Of a DNA stretch of 11,398 nucleotides, positions 1 to 6,727 are shown in pieces. The DNA comes from an uncultured Erysipelotrichaceae bacterium (lineage in GTDB: Bacteria > Bacillota_I > Bacilli_A > Erysipelotrichales > Erysipelotrichaceae), in NCBI GenBank assembly GCA_902782955.1, contig CACZPD010000086.1:1-11398 (forward strand), given 5' to 3'. The notes below the pieces were generated by a model that saw only the letters and a list, made by a program, of their open reading frames with translations, made no database searches and had not been told where the DNA came from. The translations under genes were made by a program, and so were the position numbers. Position 1 is the first letter of the stretch. The number at the start of each line of letters is the position of its first letter.

Positions 1-114
1 CCGCTCAGCTACGAAGAAGAGGAAGGCTATGACCTGGCCAAAGACATACTGGATGAACTGGCTGACCTGATGCAGGATGAAACCATCAGGACATTCGCGT
101 CCGGTGAAAGCTGA
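1..114 (+). CDS. C-terminal end of an unidentified protein (5' end outside window)
   Basis: Frame 1 is open from the first base to a TGA at 112–114 and gives the last 37 residues of a protein that begins outside the window. The tail is acidic and probably helical: a run of glutamates near its start, then an amphipathic stretch reading KDILDELADLMQDE, and a polar end ASGES. There is no membrane segment or motif I can assign to a family. It lies 52 bases upstream of the small membrane protein gene on the same strand, with no hairpin terminator between them, so the two may be co-transcribed. That the frame is coding is inferred from its composition and the sensible stop position. The function is unknown. 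Confidence 0.6.
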   Translation, partial: PLSYEEEEGYDLAKDILDELADLMQDETIRTFASGES

Positions 115-166
115 TCATCTTGTAAACACTGCGGTTTGTGTAGTAAACTGATTACAGGAGAGAACT

Positions 167-550
167 ATGGTTAATCTGTATCCTTACAATATGTATATCC
201 TCTACGCTTCCATCGCCCTTCTGATCATTTTCATCGGGATTGCCATTTCCCATGCACTGAAGGCGCTGAAAGCAGTAAAAGAGCTTGAAAACGGTATCGA
301 TGTAGTCAAGGCCAGCACCGATACCATGAACAAGAAAGTCAAGATCGTCAAAAAAAGGATCGACGGTGTCAAAAGAGTTATCACGCCGATCATCATTTCC
401 CTGCCGGTGCTCCTGGCAATCAAGAAGATCTATGATGCCAGCGGAGAACACGGATTCAAAGGATACAGGAAAGCCGCAAGTTCCTACTACAGCACCAAGA
501 TCGCCAATGAGACGATTGCCAAGGAAGTTGAAAAAGCCATGCATATGTAA
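167..550 (+). CDS. Small hypothetical membrane-anchored protein, 127 aa
   Basis: This is a complete ORF with a good ribosome binding site, AGGAG, six bases before the ATG. Residues 9–29 form a strong hydrophobic segment, likely an N-terminal anchor. Residues 30–70 are rich in lysine, valine and aspartate and have the heptad look of a short coiled coil. Residues 71–86 form a second, weaker hydrophobic stretch that may be a second membrane pass or a membrane-lying helix. The C-terminal 40 residues are polar and basic. The layout recalls small DUF948-like proteins of Bacillota (one anchor followed by coiled coil), but I cannot assign the family with certainty and no catalytic motif is visible. 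It follows the partial gene at the window start and is closed by a terminator hairpin. It is convergent with uvrC. Confidence 0.8.
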   Translation: MVNLYPYNMYILYASIALLIIFIGIAISHALKALKAVKELENGIDVVKASTDTMNKKVKIVKKRIDGVKRVITPIIISLPVLLAIKKIYDASGEHGFKGYRKAASSYYSTKIANETIAKEVEKAMHM

Positions 551-585
551 GACCGGAGCCATTGACTCCGGTCATTTGTTTTCTT
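551..585 (+). terminator. Intrinsic terminator of the small membrane protein gene
   Basis: A perfect 8-bp stem, GACCGGAG (551–558) with CTCCGGTC (566–573), closes a 7-base loop. A T-rich stretch follows at 575–585. The stem starts immediately after the TAA stop. The uvrC stop codon (572–574, read on the minus strand) lies in the right arm. On the minus strand the hairpin is followed only by TTACAT, so it may serve uvrC less efficiently. Confidence 0.75.
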
Positions 586-2338
586 CCGTATGGAGGGCCG
601 CATAGACATTCTCCGCGGCTTTCTGCGGTATGACTGCCGCGATCTCCTCCAGAGATGCGTTTTTCAGATTCGTGAAATTGCCGAACGCTTTCAGCAGCGT
701 TTTTTTACGTTTCGGGCCAACGCCTTCCACTTCATCCAGGATGGAACGGGTCTGTGCCTTTGCACGCAGCTGCCGGTGATAGGAGACCGCCCTTCTGTGC
801 ACTTCATCCTGCATCCTTGTCAGCAGGAAGAATAATGCGGAATCCTTCGGTACAGGGATGACTTCGCCGTTTTCATCCATCAGGCTGTCCGTATTATGAT
901 GATTGTCCTTGACAAGACCCATAATGCATATATCCAGGTCCAGGGCACCGATGATCTCTTTGGCCGCATCGATCTGTGTCCGGCCGCCGTCCACCAGGAT
1001 GCCGTCCGGCATCTGCCTGCCTTCTTTCAGAAGACGGAAATACCGGCGGTACAGGACTTCCTTCATCGAGTCGATATCGCTGTTCCCCGTATGCAGTTTG
1101 TAAAGACGGTAGTTCTTCCTGTCGGGATACCCGTTTTCGTATACAACACACGCCGCGACCGTAAATGCCCCGCTGATATGCGAGTTATCGAACAGCTCGA
1201 CCCGGTTCATCGGCCTTCCTGCCTTTTCAGAAAGATCATTCACCGCTTCAGCGGTTTTTTCTTCTTCCCTTTCAACGATCTCGAATTTCAGATCCAGCTG
1301 TTTTTTCGCGTTGTCGACACACATGCCGATCAGTTTTTTCCGGTAGCCTTTTTCCGGCTGGAAGATCCTCATTTCCAGAACTTCCGCAAGTCCCTCCGCG
1401 TCAAATGACTGCGGCAGGACCAGCTCTGCCGCTTTGGGATGATCCTCATAATACTGCAGAAGGAACGATGTAAACGCGTCTTCCGCGCTGCCGTACAGCG
1501 GCTTCAGGCGGAACTCCTTGTTGAGCACCGTTCCCTGACGGACCAGGAAGCCCTGGATCGCCAGATATCCCCGGTCGGCATACCAGGCAAATACATCCTT
1601 CGATCCCTTGTTTTCGACCTGGATCATCTGCTTGTCAACAACCTGGTGGATCGATTCGATCATCTGCTTGTATTCATTGGCCTTTTCAAATTCCAGCGCG
1701 GCGCTTGCCTTCAGCATCTCTTCCTTCAGCTGTTTTTCCACTTTGGCGGTATTCCCGTTGAGGAATGACGCGACACCTGCCGCATACTGTTCATATACAG
1801 CCGGATCCACTTCATATTCGCACGGTCCCGCGCACTGCCCCATATGGTAATAAAGACAAACTTTGGCCGGCATGGTGTTGCAGCGGCGGAACGGATAGAT
1901 CGACTGCAGCAGTTTCCGCGTCTGATGGGCTGCCGCGGCATCCGGAAACGGTCCGAAATATCTTGCCCGTCTGTCCTTGCGGATATCCCTCGCCACCGTG
2001 AGCCGGGGATAGGTTTCCCGGGTCAGTTTCAGATACGGGTAACTCGTATCATCGATGAACATGATGTTGTATTTAGGACGGTATTTCTTGATCAGGTTGA
2101 TCTCGAGGATCAGCGATTCCTTTTCACTCGCTGTCACGATGAAATCAAAATCCTCGATATTCGATACCATTTTGGTCGTCTTGAAATCGTGTGCGCCGAC
2201 AAAATACTGGTTCACACGGCTGTGCAGATCTTTGGCTTTTCCCACATAGATGATCTCGCCGGAGGCGTCCTTCATCTGGTAGCTGCCGGGTGCGTGCGGG
2301 AGATTGGCCAGTTTCGCTTTCAGGTATTCTCTGTCCAT
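572..2338 (-). CDS. uvrC: UvrABC excinuclease subunit C
   Basis: UvrC makes the two incisions around a DNA lesion in nucleotide excision repair after UvrA/UvrB loading. The 588 residues match the family length and all domains are present in order. The N-terminal GIY-YIG nuclease contains GSY (18–20), YVGKAK (31–36), R41 and E79. A four-cysteine cluster follows at C153, C161, C169 and C173, at the positions reported to hold a 4Fe-4S cluster in UvrC proteins. The UvrB-binding UVR segment lies around 212–230 (LEFEKANEYKQMI). The RNase H-like second nuclease has D384 in FDNSH, D450 in LVDGG and H514 in DEVHRRA. A C-terminal helix-hairpin-helix pair covers about 534–572. The ATG lies 6 bases after the mutS2 stop and has no good SD site, which suggests translational coupling. 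The stop sits inside a shared hairpin with the convergent gene. Confidence 0.98.
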   Translation of the reverse strand: MDREYLKAKLANLPHAPGSYQMKDASGEIIYVGKAKDLHSRVNQYFVGAHDFKTTKMVSNIEDFDFIVTASEKESLILEINLIKKYRPKYNIMFIDDTSYPYLKLTRETYPRLTVARDIRKDRRARYFGPFPDAAAAHQTRKLLQSIYPFRRCNTMPAKVCLYYHMGQCAGPCEYEVDPAVYEQYAAGVASFLNGNTAKVEKQLKEEMLKASAALEFEKANEYKQMIESIHQVVDKQMIQVENKGSKDVFAWYADRGYLAIQGFLVRQGTVLNKEFRLKPLYGSAEDAFTSFLLQYYEDHPKAAELVLPQSFDAEGLAEVLEMRIFQPEKGYRKKLIGMCVDNAKKQLDLKFEIVEREEEKTAEAVNDLSEKAGRPMNRVELFDNSHISGAFTVAACVVYENGYPDRKNYRLYKLHTGNSDIDSMKEVLYRRYFRLLKEGRQMPDGILVDGGRTQIDAAKEIIGALDLDICIMGLVKDNHHNTDSLMDENGEVIPVPKDSALFFLLTRMQDEVHRRAVSYHRQLRAKAQTRSILDEVEGVGPKRKKTLLKAFGNFTNLKNASLEEIAAVIPQKAAENVYAALHTEENK

Positions 2339-2344
2339 ATATGC

Positions 2345-4666
2345 TCAGCGGAACACGACGACCGTCGCGCCGGTGCCCCCTTCCTGCGGCATGCCCAGTC
2401 TGTATTCCTTGACCGTTTTGTCTTTCTCCAGGCGGCTGTGCACGGCTTTGCGGAGCGCACCTGTCCCGTCGCCGTGAATGATGCGGACGGAAGGCAGGCG
2501 GTGCAGACGCGCCTGGTCCAGATACGCATCCAGGATCTCCATGGCTTCTTCCACGCGTTTGCCGATCAGGTTGCATTCGCCGCTGATGGATGCGGAAAGA
2601 TCGACGCCGTGGAATGTCTTCCTGCTTTCTTCCTTTTTTTTCGGCAGTGTCTTCAGGCTGGGCCGGATCTGTGACGGTTTGACATGCATTTCCCTGCCGT
2701 TCAGCTCCACCACGATATCTTTTCTTTCCATCCGTATAATGCGGCATACGGCATCATTCGCCCGCAGTTCCACGATATCCCCGGCCTGGTACCGGTGATC
2801 CTTATCTGCCGGGATCTCTGCCGGTTCGTCGGTCTGCAGGATGCGGTTGAGCTGTCTTCTCTTCTCGATCGCTTCGTGATACCGGATGTTTTCTTTTTCT
2901 TCCCGCAGTTCCTTCATCAGTTCATCCGCTTCCCGGCGGATCCCTTCGAGATATGCGGAAGCTTCCTGATCCCGTTTTGCCAGCCAGCGGTCTTTCTCCG
3001 CCTCCAGCCTGGTCCGCTCCCTTGTCAGCTGCTTTTCGATTTCTTCATTTTCACGCAGCGCCCTGTCAAGCTGTTCCTGTCTGGCCGCGTTTTCGTTCAT
3101 CTGTATCTCCAGCCGGTCGATCAGTTCATCGGCTTCGGACCTCGCCTGTTTTTTCAGCACCCGGGCATAATTGACGATCTTGTCCGGCAGTCCGTAGCGG
3201 GAAGCCACTTCCAGCGCGTTGGACTGGCCGGTGAGGCCTTCCATGTAATGGTATGTCGGCATGAGCGTCTTCATATCAAACTGTACGGTCGCGAGCGCGA
3301 TATCCTCATGCCGCTTTCCATATGCTTTCAGACGGCTGTAGTGCGTCGTCGCCACGGTCATGCATTTTCTTGCCCGCAGTTCATTCAGGATCGCGATCGC
3401 CAGGGATTCCCCCTCGATCGGGTCGGTACCGCTGCCGATCTCATCCGCAAGCACGAGCGACTTCGGTGTGGCTTCGCGGCAGATCTCTGCCTGAGCCTGG
3501 ATATGAGCGCTGAAACTGGACAGCGACTCGCTGACACTCTGGTTGTCGCCGATATCGGCGAATACCCGGTCGAAATACGGGATGACCGCGCTTTCGCACG
3601 GGATCGGTATCCCGGCATATGACAATAATGTGAAAAGACCGATGATCTTCATCGAAACCGTCTTTCCGCCGGTATTCGGACCGGTGATCAGGAGCGTCGT
3701 GCGCGGCGCTTCCAGATGATATGTATTGACGACGACCTTCGACGGATCGATCAGGGGATGACGCGCCTTCACGATGGAAAGACGTCTGTCTTCCGTCAGT
3801 TCCGGCGTGCATCCGTCACGGTCCTTCCCCCAGGATGCCTTGGCAAATACCGTATCCAGGATCGCGCAGGTCTCGAGATTCGCGAGCAGGTATACCGCCC
3901 GTTTTGATATTTCCCCGCTGAGTTCACGCAGGATCCGGGCAACTTCCTCCCGTTCCTGGCTCTGCAGTTCTTCCTTGCGGTTATTCAGCGGCACGAGCAC
4001 ACCCGGTTCGATATAGGATGCCTGTCCGCTCGCGCTTTCACCGTGCACCATCCCGCCGTAGATATTCTTGTCAGCCGCCTTGACCAGGATGACCGTACGC
4101 ATGCCGCGTGTCGAAACGATGGAGTCGACCACGGAATCGGAATGCGCAGCCATAAAACGGCCGGCCGCAGAAGTGATCTCCCTTTCCACTTTGAGAAGAT
4201 CAGCGCGGATGCTTCTGAGCAGCGGACTGGCGCTGTCCAGCACCTCGCCGTAATCATCGATGCACCGGCATAGCTGGTTTAAAAGCGGATGTTCGTCCGT
4301 CATGGAACGGAACAGTTCATCCAGGGCAGGATGCGGGATCTCCTCATGCGATTTTCCATACGATATCACCGCGTGGCATCCCTGCAGAAAACGGATGATA
4401 TCCACCATATCAGCCGCGCTTAAAAGACTCCCCTTTTCACTTGCCTGCAAAGCTTCGGTAAGGTCCTTCATGCCGTACATCGGGACGGATCCTTCATGTA
4501 CGCATAACGCGAGGGCTTCCCCGGCACGCCTGCAGTTCAGTTCAATGATCAGGGGATCATAGGAGATCTCCGTTTCCCTCAGGAGGGATTTGCTGAGCGA
4601 AAAGGCGCAGTATTCCTGCACCTCGTTCAAGATCACATCAAATTCAAGACATTTCTGTATATTCAT
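2345..4666 (-). CDS. mutS2: Endonuclease MutS2 / ribosome-rescue ATPase with C-terminal Smr domain
   Basis: MutS2 is a MutS-type ABC ATPase without the mismatch-recognition domain. Family members are linked to suppression of recombination and, in Bacillus, to splitting collided ribosomes. Seen here: core and lever region about 1–320; Walker A GPNTGGKT (329–336); Walker B LVLADE with D408 and E409, continuing into GSGTD; a long charged coiled coil about 505–605 (the MutS2 insertion); a KOW-like segment about 626–665; and the Smr domain about 685–773. The 773 residues are normal for the family. Oddly, the Smr signatures are altered: where LDLRG is expected there is CNLIG (698–702), and the HGKGTG loop reads HGDGTG (731–736). 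The ATPase motifs are intact. The start follows the cvpA stop by 2 bases (TAG TT ATG) and has no SD site, so it is probably translated by coupling from cvpA. Confidence 0.97.
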   Translation of the reverse strand: MNIQKCLEFDVILNEVQEYCAFSLSKSLLRETEISYDPLIIELNCRRAGEALALCVHEGSVPMYGMKDLTEALQASEKGSLLSAADMVDIIRFLQGCHAVISYGKSHEEIPHPALDELFRSMTDEHPLLNQLCRCIDDYGEVLDSASPLLRSIRADLLKVEREITSAAGRFMAAHSDSVVDSIVSTRGMRTVILVKAADKNIYGGMVHGESASGQASYIEPGVLVPLNNRKEELQSQEREEVARILRELSGEISKRAVYLLANLETCAILDTVFAKASWGKDRDGCTPELTEDRRLSIVKARHPLIDPSKVVVNTYHLEAPRTTLLITGPNTGGKTVSMKIIGLFTLLSYAGIPIPCESAVIPYFDRVFADIGDNQSVSESLSSFSAHIQAQAEICREATPKSLVLADEIGSGTDPIEGESLAIAILNELRARKCMTVATTHYSRLKAYGKRHEDIALATVQFDMKTLMPTYHYMEGLTGQSNALEVASRYGLPDKIVNYARVLKKQARSEADELIDRLEIQMNENAARQEQLDRALRENEEIEKQLTRERTRLEAEKDRWLAKRDQEASAYLEGIRREADELMKELREEKENIRYHEAIEKRRQLNRILQTDEPAEIPADKDHRYQAGDIVELRANDAVCRIIRMERKDIVVELNGREMHVKPSQIRPSLKTLPKKKEESRKTFHGVDLSASISGECNLIGKRVEEAMEILDAYLDQARLHRLPSVRIIHGDGTGALRKAVHSRLEKDKTVKEYRLGMPQEGGTGATVVVFR

Positions 4667-4668
4667 AA

Positions 4669-5322
4669 CTATTTGTAAAGGCTGATGCCGTCATAGCCGT
4701 TTTCCTTCAGCCATTTATCCAGGTTATCCTCTTCCTTTTTAGTCAGTTCATCCACATTTTCCGCCATTGTAAGGAATGTCTCGCTGTTGAGCATCGGTTT
4801 GACCGTATCCTGCACGACCGGCAGATCCATTGCCATACCGACCCATGAATCACGCACAAAAGCGCTGCCGTTCTTAAAGACAGGCGTGTTGAGCAGGACA
4901 CAGATCACGAAGATCCATACCGCTGATTCCAGCATTCCCAGCACAGCGCCGCAGATCTTGCTCGCCTGTTTGATGACCGGTAATTTCTCCGTGCCTTCAA
5001 GCATATGGATGATCAGCGCGAAACCGATCTGCAGGACGATAAACAGGATGATGAACCAGCAGATCTGGTTGATGTAATGCTTATATGCCTGGGCCAGATT
5101 GTCAGCCAGTTCGTATCCTGTGCGGATAGAAGAAAAAACACTGATATGACGTGCCAGTACGATACTAAAACGCCATGATACATAGAAGCTGACAACGCCG
5201 CCTGCCAGTTCGACCAGTTCACGGAAGAAGCCTTTTGTCACGCCTCTCCAGACACCGATCAGCAGGATCACAGCCACAGCGATGTTAAACGGCATCAGAT
5301 ATTCGGAAGTTAAATCTATCAT
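4669..5322 (-). CDS. CvpA family membrane protein
   Basis: This is a 217-residue CvpA-type integral membrane protein. It shows four hydrophobic segments at roughly 10–27, 35–55, 85–105 and 125–143, with the glycine-rich GFFRELVELAGG between the first two, typical of the family, and a polar acidic C-terminal tail. The namesake in Escherichia coli is needed for colicin V production, but the biochemical role is poorly known. I place the start at the ATG (5320–5322): AAGGTG at 5330–5335 lies 7 bases upstream, an ideal distance. A TTG two codons earlier (5326–5328) would abut the SD site and is unlikely. The gene leads the cvpA–mutS2–uvrC unit. In Bacillus subtilis a CvpA-type gene (yshB) also sits between rnhC and mutS2, on one strand with zapA and polX; neither of those is present here and rnhC is divergent. 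Confidence 0.88.
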   Translation of the reverse strand: MIDLTSEYLMPFNIAVAVILLIGVWRGVTKGFFRELVELAGGVVSFYVSWRFSIVLARHISVFSSIRTGYELADNLAQAYKHYINQICWFIILFIVLQIGFALIIHMLEGTEKLPVIKQASKICGAVLGMLESAVWIFVICVLLNTPVFKNGSAFVRDSWVGMAMDLPVVQDTVKPMLNSETFLTMAENVDELTKKEEDNLDKWLKENGYDGISLYK

Positions 5323-5329
5323 AATCAAT

Positions 5330-5335
5330 CACCTT
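5330..5335 (-). promoter_or_regulatory. Ribosome binding site that sets the cvpA start
   Basis: AAGGTG on the minus strand lies 7 bases before the ATG at 5320–5322 and only one base before the in-frame TTG at 5326–5328. The spacing favours the ATG. The site lies close to the predicted transcription start, so the leader is very short. Confidence 0.65.
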
Positions 5336-5340
5336 CAAAT

Positions 5341-5369
5341 ATTGTAATCAAATCTGTTTTCCATGACAA
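5341..5369 (-). promoter_or_regulatory. Predicted sigma-A promoter of cvpA–mutS2–uvrC
   Basis: Read on the minus strand, TTGTCA (5369–5364, five of six matches to TTGACA) is followed after exactly 17 bases by TACAAT (5346–5341, five of six matches to TATAAT). The predicted start of transcription is near 5334, giving a leader of about 12 bases with the SD site at its 5' end. The -35 box abuts the -10 region of the divergent rnhC promoter. Confidence 0.7.
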
Positions 5370-5371
5370 TA

Positions 5372-5380
5372 TGATACAAT
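5372..5380 (+). promoter_or_regulatory. Predicted extended -10 promoter of rnhC
   Basis: TGATACAAT carries the TG of an extended -10 element with one spacer base and then TACAAT (five of six matches). No convincing -35 box lies 16–18 bases upstream, as is common for extended -10 promoters. A start about seven bases downstream would fall on or next to the A of the rnhC ATG at 5387. An overlapping TATGAT (5370–5375) would place it about five bases earlier. Either way, little or no 5' leader remains. Confidence 0.6.
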
Positions 5381-5386
5381 ACACCC

Positions 5387-6247
5387 ATGGCACAGAATAT
5401 TTATACTTTAAAAATGAACGAATCCGACGCGGACAAACTGTTTGCCGCATGGAAGGAATACAGGACTGAGAAAGCACCGGCATACGCCAGATGGCAGCTC
5501 CGTCCGGAAAACTGCGTGATCACCTGCTACGAAAGCGGGAAAGTGGTATTTCAGGGAAAAGATGCTTTTGTTTATGCCTCCCCTTTCCTCACGGAAACAG
5601 AGGACCGTCTTCCGCAGGCGGGAAGCGATGAAGTCGGCACCGGTGATTATTTCGGACCGGTCGTTGTCAGCGCGTGCATCGTAAGGGAAGAAGATCTTCC
5701 TCTGATCAAAGATCTCGGCATCCGCGACTCCAAAGCCCTGAGTGATCAGAAGATCCTGGAGGCGGCCCCTGTCCTGATGGAAAAGCTGGTTCATACCAGG
5801 CTGATCGTGGACAATGAGAAATACAACCGGATCCATGAAAAATACAACATGAACGAGATCAAGGCACTGCTTCATAACCAGGCCTATATCAATCTATCAA
5901 AAAAAGGCGTTCTGCCTTCTTTCCGTGTGATCGACCAGTTCATGCCGGAAGCCGCGTATTACCGCGCCTTGCGGAATGAGCCGGAAGTGATCGGCCAGAT
6001 GCATTTCGAAACGAAAGCGGAAAACAAATATCCCGCCGTCGGCGCCGCATCGGTCATCGCCCGATATACATTCCTGCAGTGCATGCGCAGGATGGACGAG
6101 AAATACGGCATGCATTTTTCACTCGGTGCGGGAAGCGCCGCGGATGCGTCTGCCCGTGAATTCGTAAAGCGGTACGGCACAGAAGAACTGTACCGTACGG
6201 CAAAAGTGCATTTCAGGAATACAGAAGCGATCAGATCTCAGGATTGA
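5387..6247 (+). CDS. rnhC: Ribonuclease HIII
   Basis: RNase HIII cuts the RNA strand of RNA:DNA hybrids (R-loops, primers). It replaces or backs up other RNases H in many Bacillota. The 286 residues fit the family. Residues 1–70 form the TBP-like substrate-binding domain characteristic of HIII rather than HII. The catalytic core starts at GSDEVGTGDYFGP, with D81 and E82. R113–D114–S115–K116 is the usual RDSK motif, D183 is in RVIDQF, and E212 is in TKAENK followed by the conserved AASVIAR segment. This is the D-E-D-E set of the HIII branch. No SD site precedes the ATG (ACAATACACCC), and the promoter -10 box ends six bases before it, so the mRNA may be leaderless. The gene is divergent from cvpA–mutS2–uvrC. 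Its 3' end overlaps the convergent dCMP deaminase gene by 17 bases. Confidence 0.97.
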   Translation: MAQNIYTLKMNESDADKLFAAWKEYRTEKAPAYARWQLRPENCVITCYESGKVVFQGKDAFVYASPFLTETEDRLPQAGSDEVGTGDYFGPVVVSACIVREEDLPLIKDLGIRDSKALSDQKILEAAPVLMEKLVHTRLIVDNEKYNRIHEKYNMNEIKALLHNQAYINLSKKGVLPSFRVIDQFMPEAAYYRALRNEPEVIGQMHFETKAENKYPAVGAASVIARYTFLQCMRRMDEKYGMHFSLGAGSAADASAREFVKRYGTEELYRTAKVHFRNTEAIRSQD

Positions 6248-6257
6248 TCGTTTTTTC
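6228..6257 (+). terminator. Intrinsic terminator of rnhC inside the convergent gene overlap
   Basis: CGATCA (6228–6233) pairs with TGATCG (6245–6250). Inside, ATC (6235–6237) pairs with GAT (6242–6244) around a TCAG tetraloop, leaving one bulged G at 6234. Six Ts follow directly (6251–6256). The rnhC stop (6245–6247) and the dCMP deaminase stop (6231–6233, minus strand) both lie in the stem. Read on the minus strand, the hairpin is followed by CTTCTG, a poor U-tract. Confidence 0.75.
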
Positions 6258-6725
6258 TATCTTAAGCGAGATCGTATTCTTCAGCCGGCTGAGTTCAACA
6301 CCGGCTGCTTTTAACATGCGCTTGCTGGCAATATTGGTATCGACGCCGTTATATTTGTCGGATTCATAGACGACACGGCGGATGCCGGACTGGATGATCG
6401 CCTTGGCGCATTCGTTGCATGGAAACAGTGAAACATACAGTGTACAGCCGGAAACAGGCCACTTGGAATTGAGGATGGCGTTCAGCTCCGCATGCACAAC
6501 GAAAGCGTATTTCGTATCGAGCACGGAACCATCCCTGCCCCACGGGAATTCATCATCGGAACATCCTTTCGGGAAACCGTTGTATCCGACAGACACGACC
6601 CGGTGGTTTTCATCCACGATCGCTGCGCCGACCTGTGTATTCGGGTCTTTGGAACGCAGTGCGGAAAGATGGGCAAGGCCCATGAAATATTCATCCCAGC
6701 TCAGTACATTTTCACGTTTTTCCAT
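6231..6725 (-). CDS. Deoxycytidylate (dCMP) deaminase, ComEB-like
   Basis: The enzyme hydrolytically deaminates dCMP to dUMP, the substrate of thymidylate synthase. It is a 164-residue cytosolic zinc enzyme. The zinc and catalytic motifs are intact: HAE at 78–80, with H78 as ligand and E80 as proton shuttle, and PCNEC with C103 and C106. The N-terminal half has the family pattern KDPNTQVGAAIV, followed by the GYNGFPKG substrate-binding loop. The length is close to that of Bacillus ComEB, the likely ortholog type; tRNA or guanine deaminases differ in the flanking sequence. GGAGGT lies six bases before the ATG. The start is two bases after the rhomboid stop, and the gene is the last of the minus-strand unit. 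Its 3' end overlaps rnhC. Confidence 0.95.
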   Translation of the reverse strand: MEKRENVLSWDEYFMGLAHLSALRSKDPNTQVGAAIVDENHRVVSVGYNGFPKGCSDDEFPWGRDGSVLDTKYAFVVHAELNAILNSKWPVSGCTLYVSLFPCNECAKAIIQSGIRRVVYESDKYNGVDTNIASKRMLKAAGVELSRLKNTISLKIEKTINPEI

Positions 6726-6727
6726 TG

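Noticed and set aside
115..166. Possible promoter for the small membrane protein (TTGTAA near 120 and TAGTAA near 141)
   Set aside because: The -10 match is only about three of six and the spacing is 15 bases. Co-transcription with the upstream partial gene is equally likely.
152..562. Minus-strand ORF of 136 codons opposite the small membrane protein gene
   Set aside because: The plus-strand ORF has an SD site, a plausible anchor helix and a terminator. The antisense frame has none of these and would have to read through the hairpin at 551–573.
1844..3622. Plus-strand ORFs of 276 and 312 codons opposite uvrC and mutS2
   Set aside because: They lie wholly antisense to well-conserved repair genes. 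Their openness follows from codon bias on the coding strand and their composition is unlike a real protein.
5320..5328. TTG start for CvpA at 5326–5328
   Set aside because: The SD site AAGGTG is only one base from the TTG but seven bases from the ATG at 5320–5322, so the ATG is the likelier start.
6228..6257. Bidirectional terminator serving the dCMP deaminase unit as well as rnhC
   Set aside because: The minus-strand side of the hairpin is followed by CTTCTG rather than a U-tract, so only the plus-strand role is supported.
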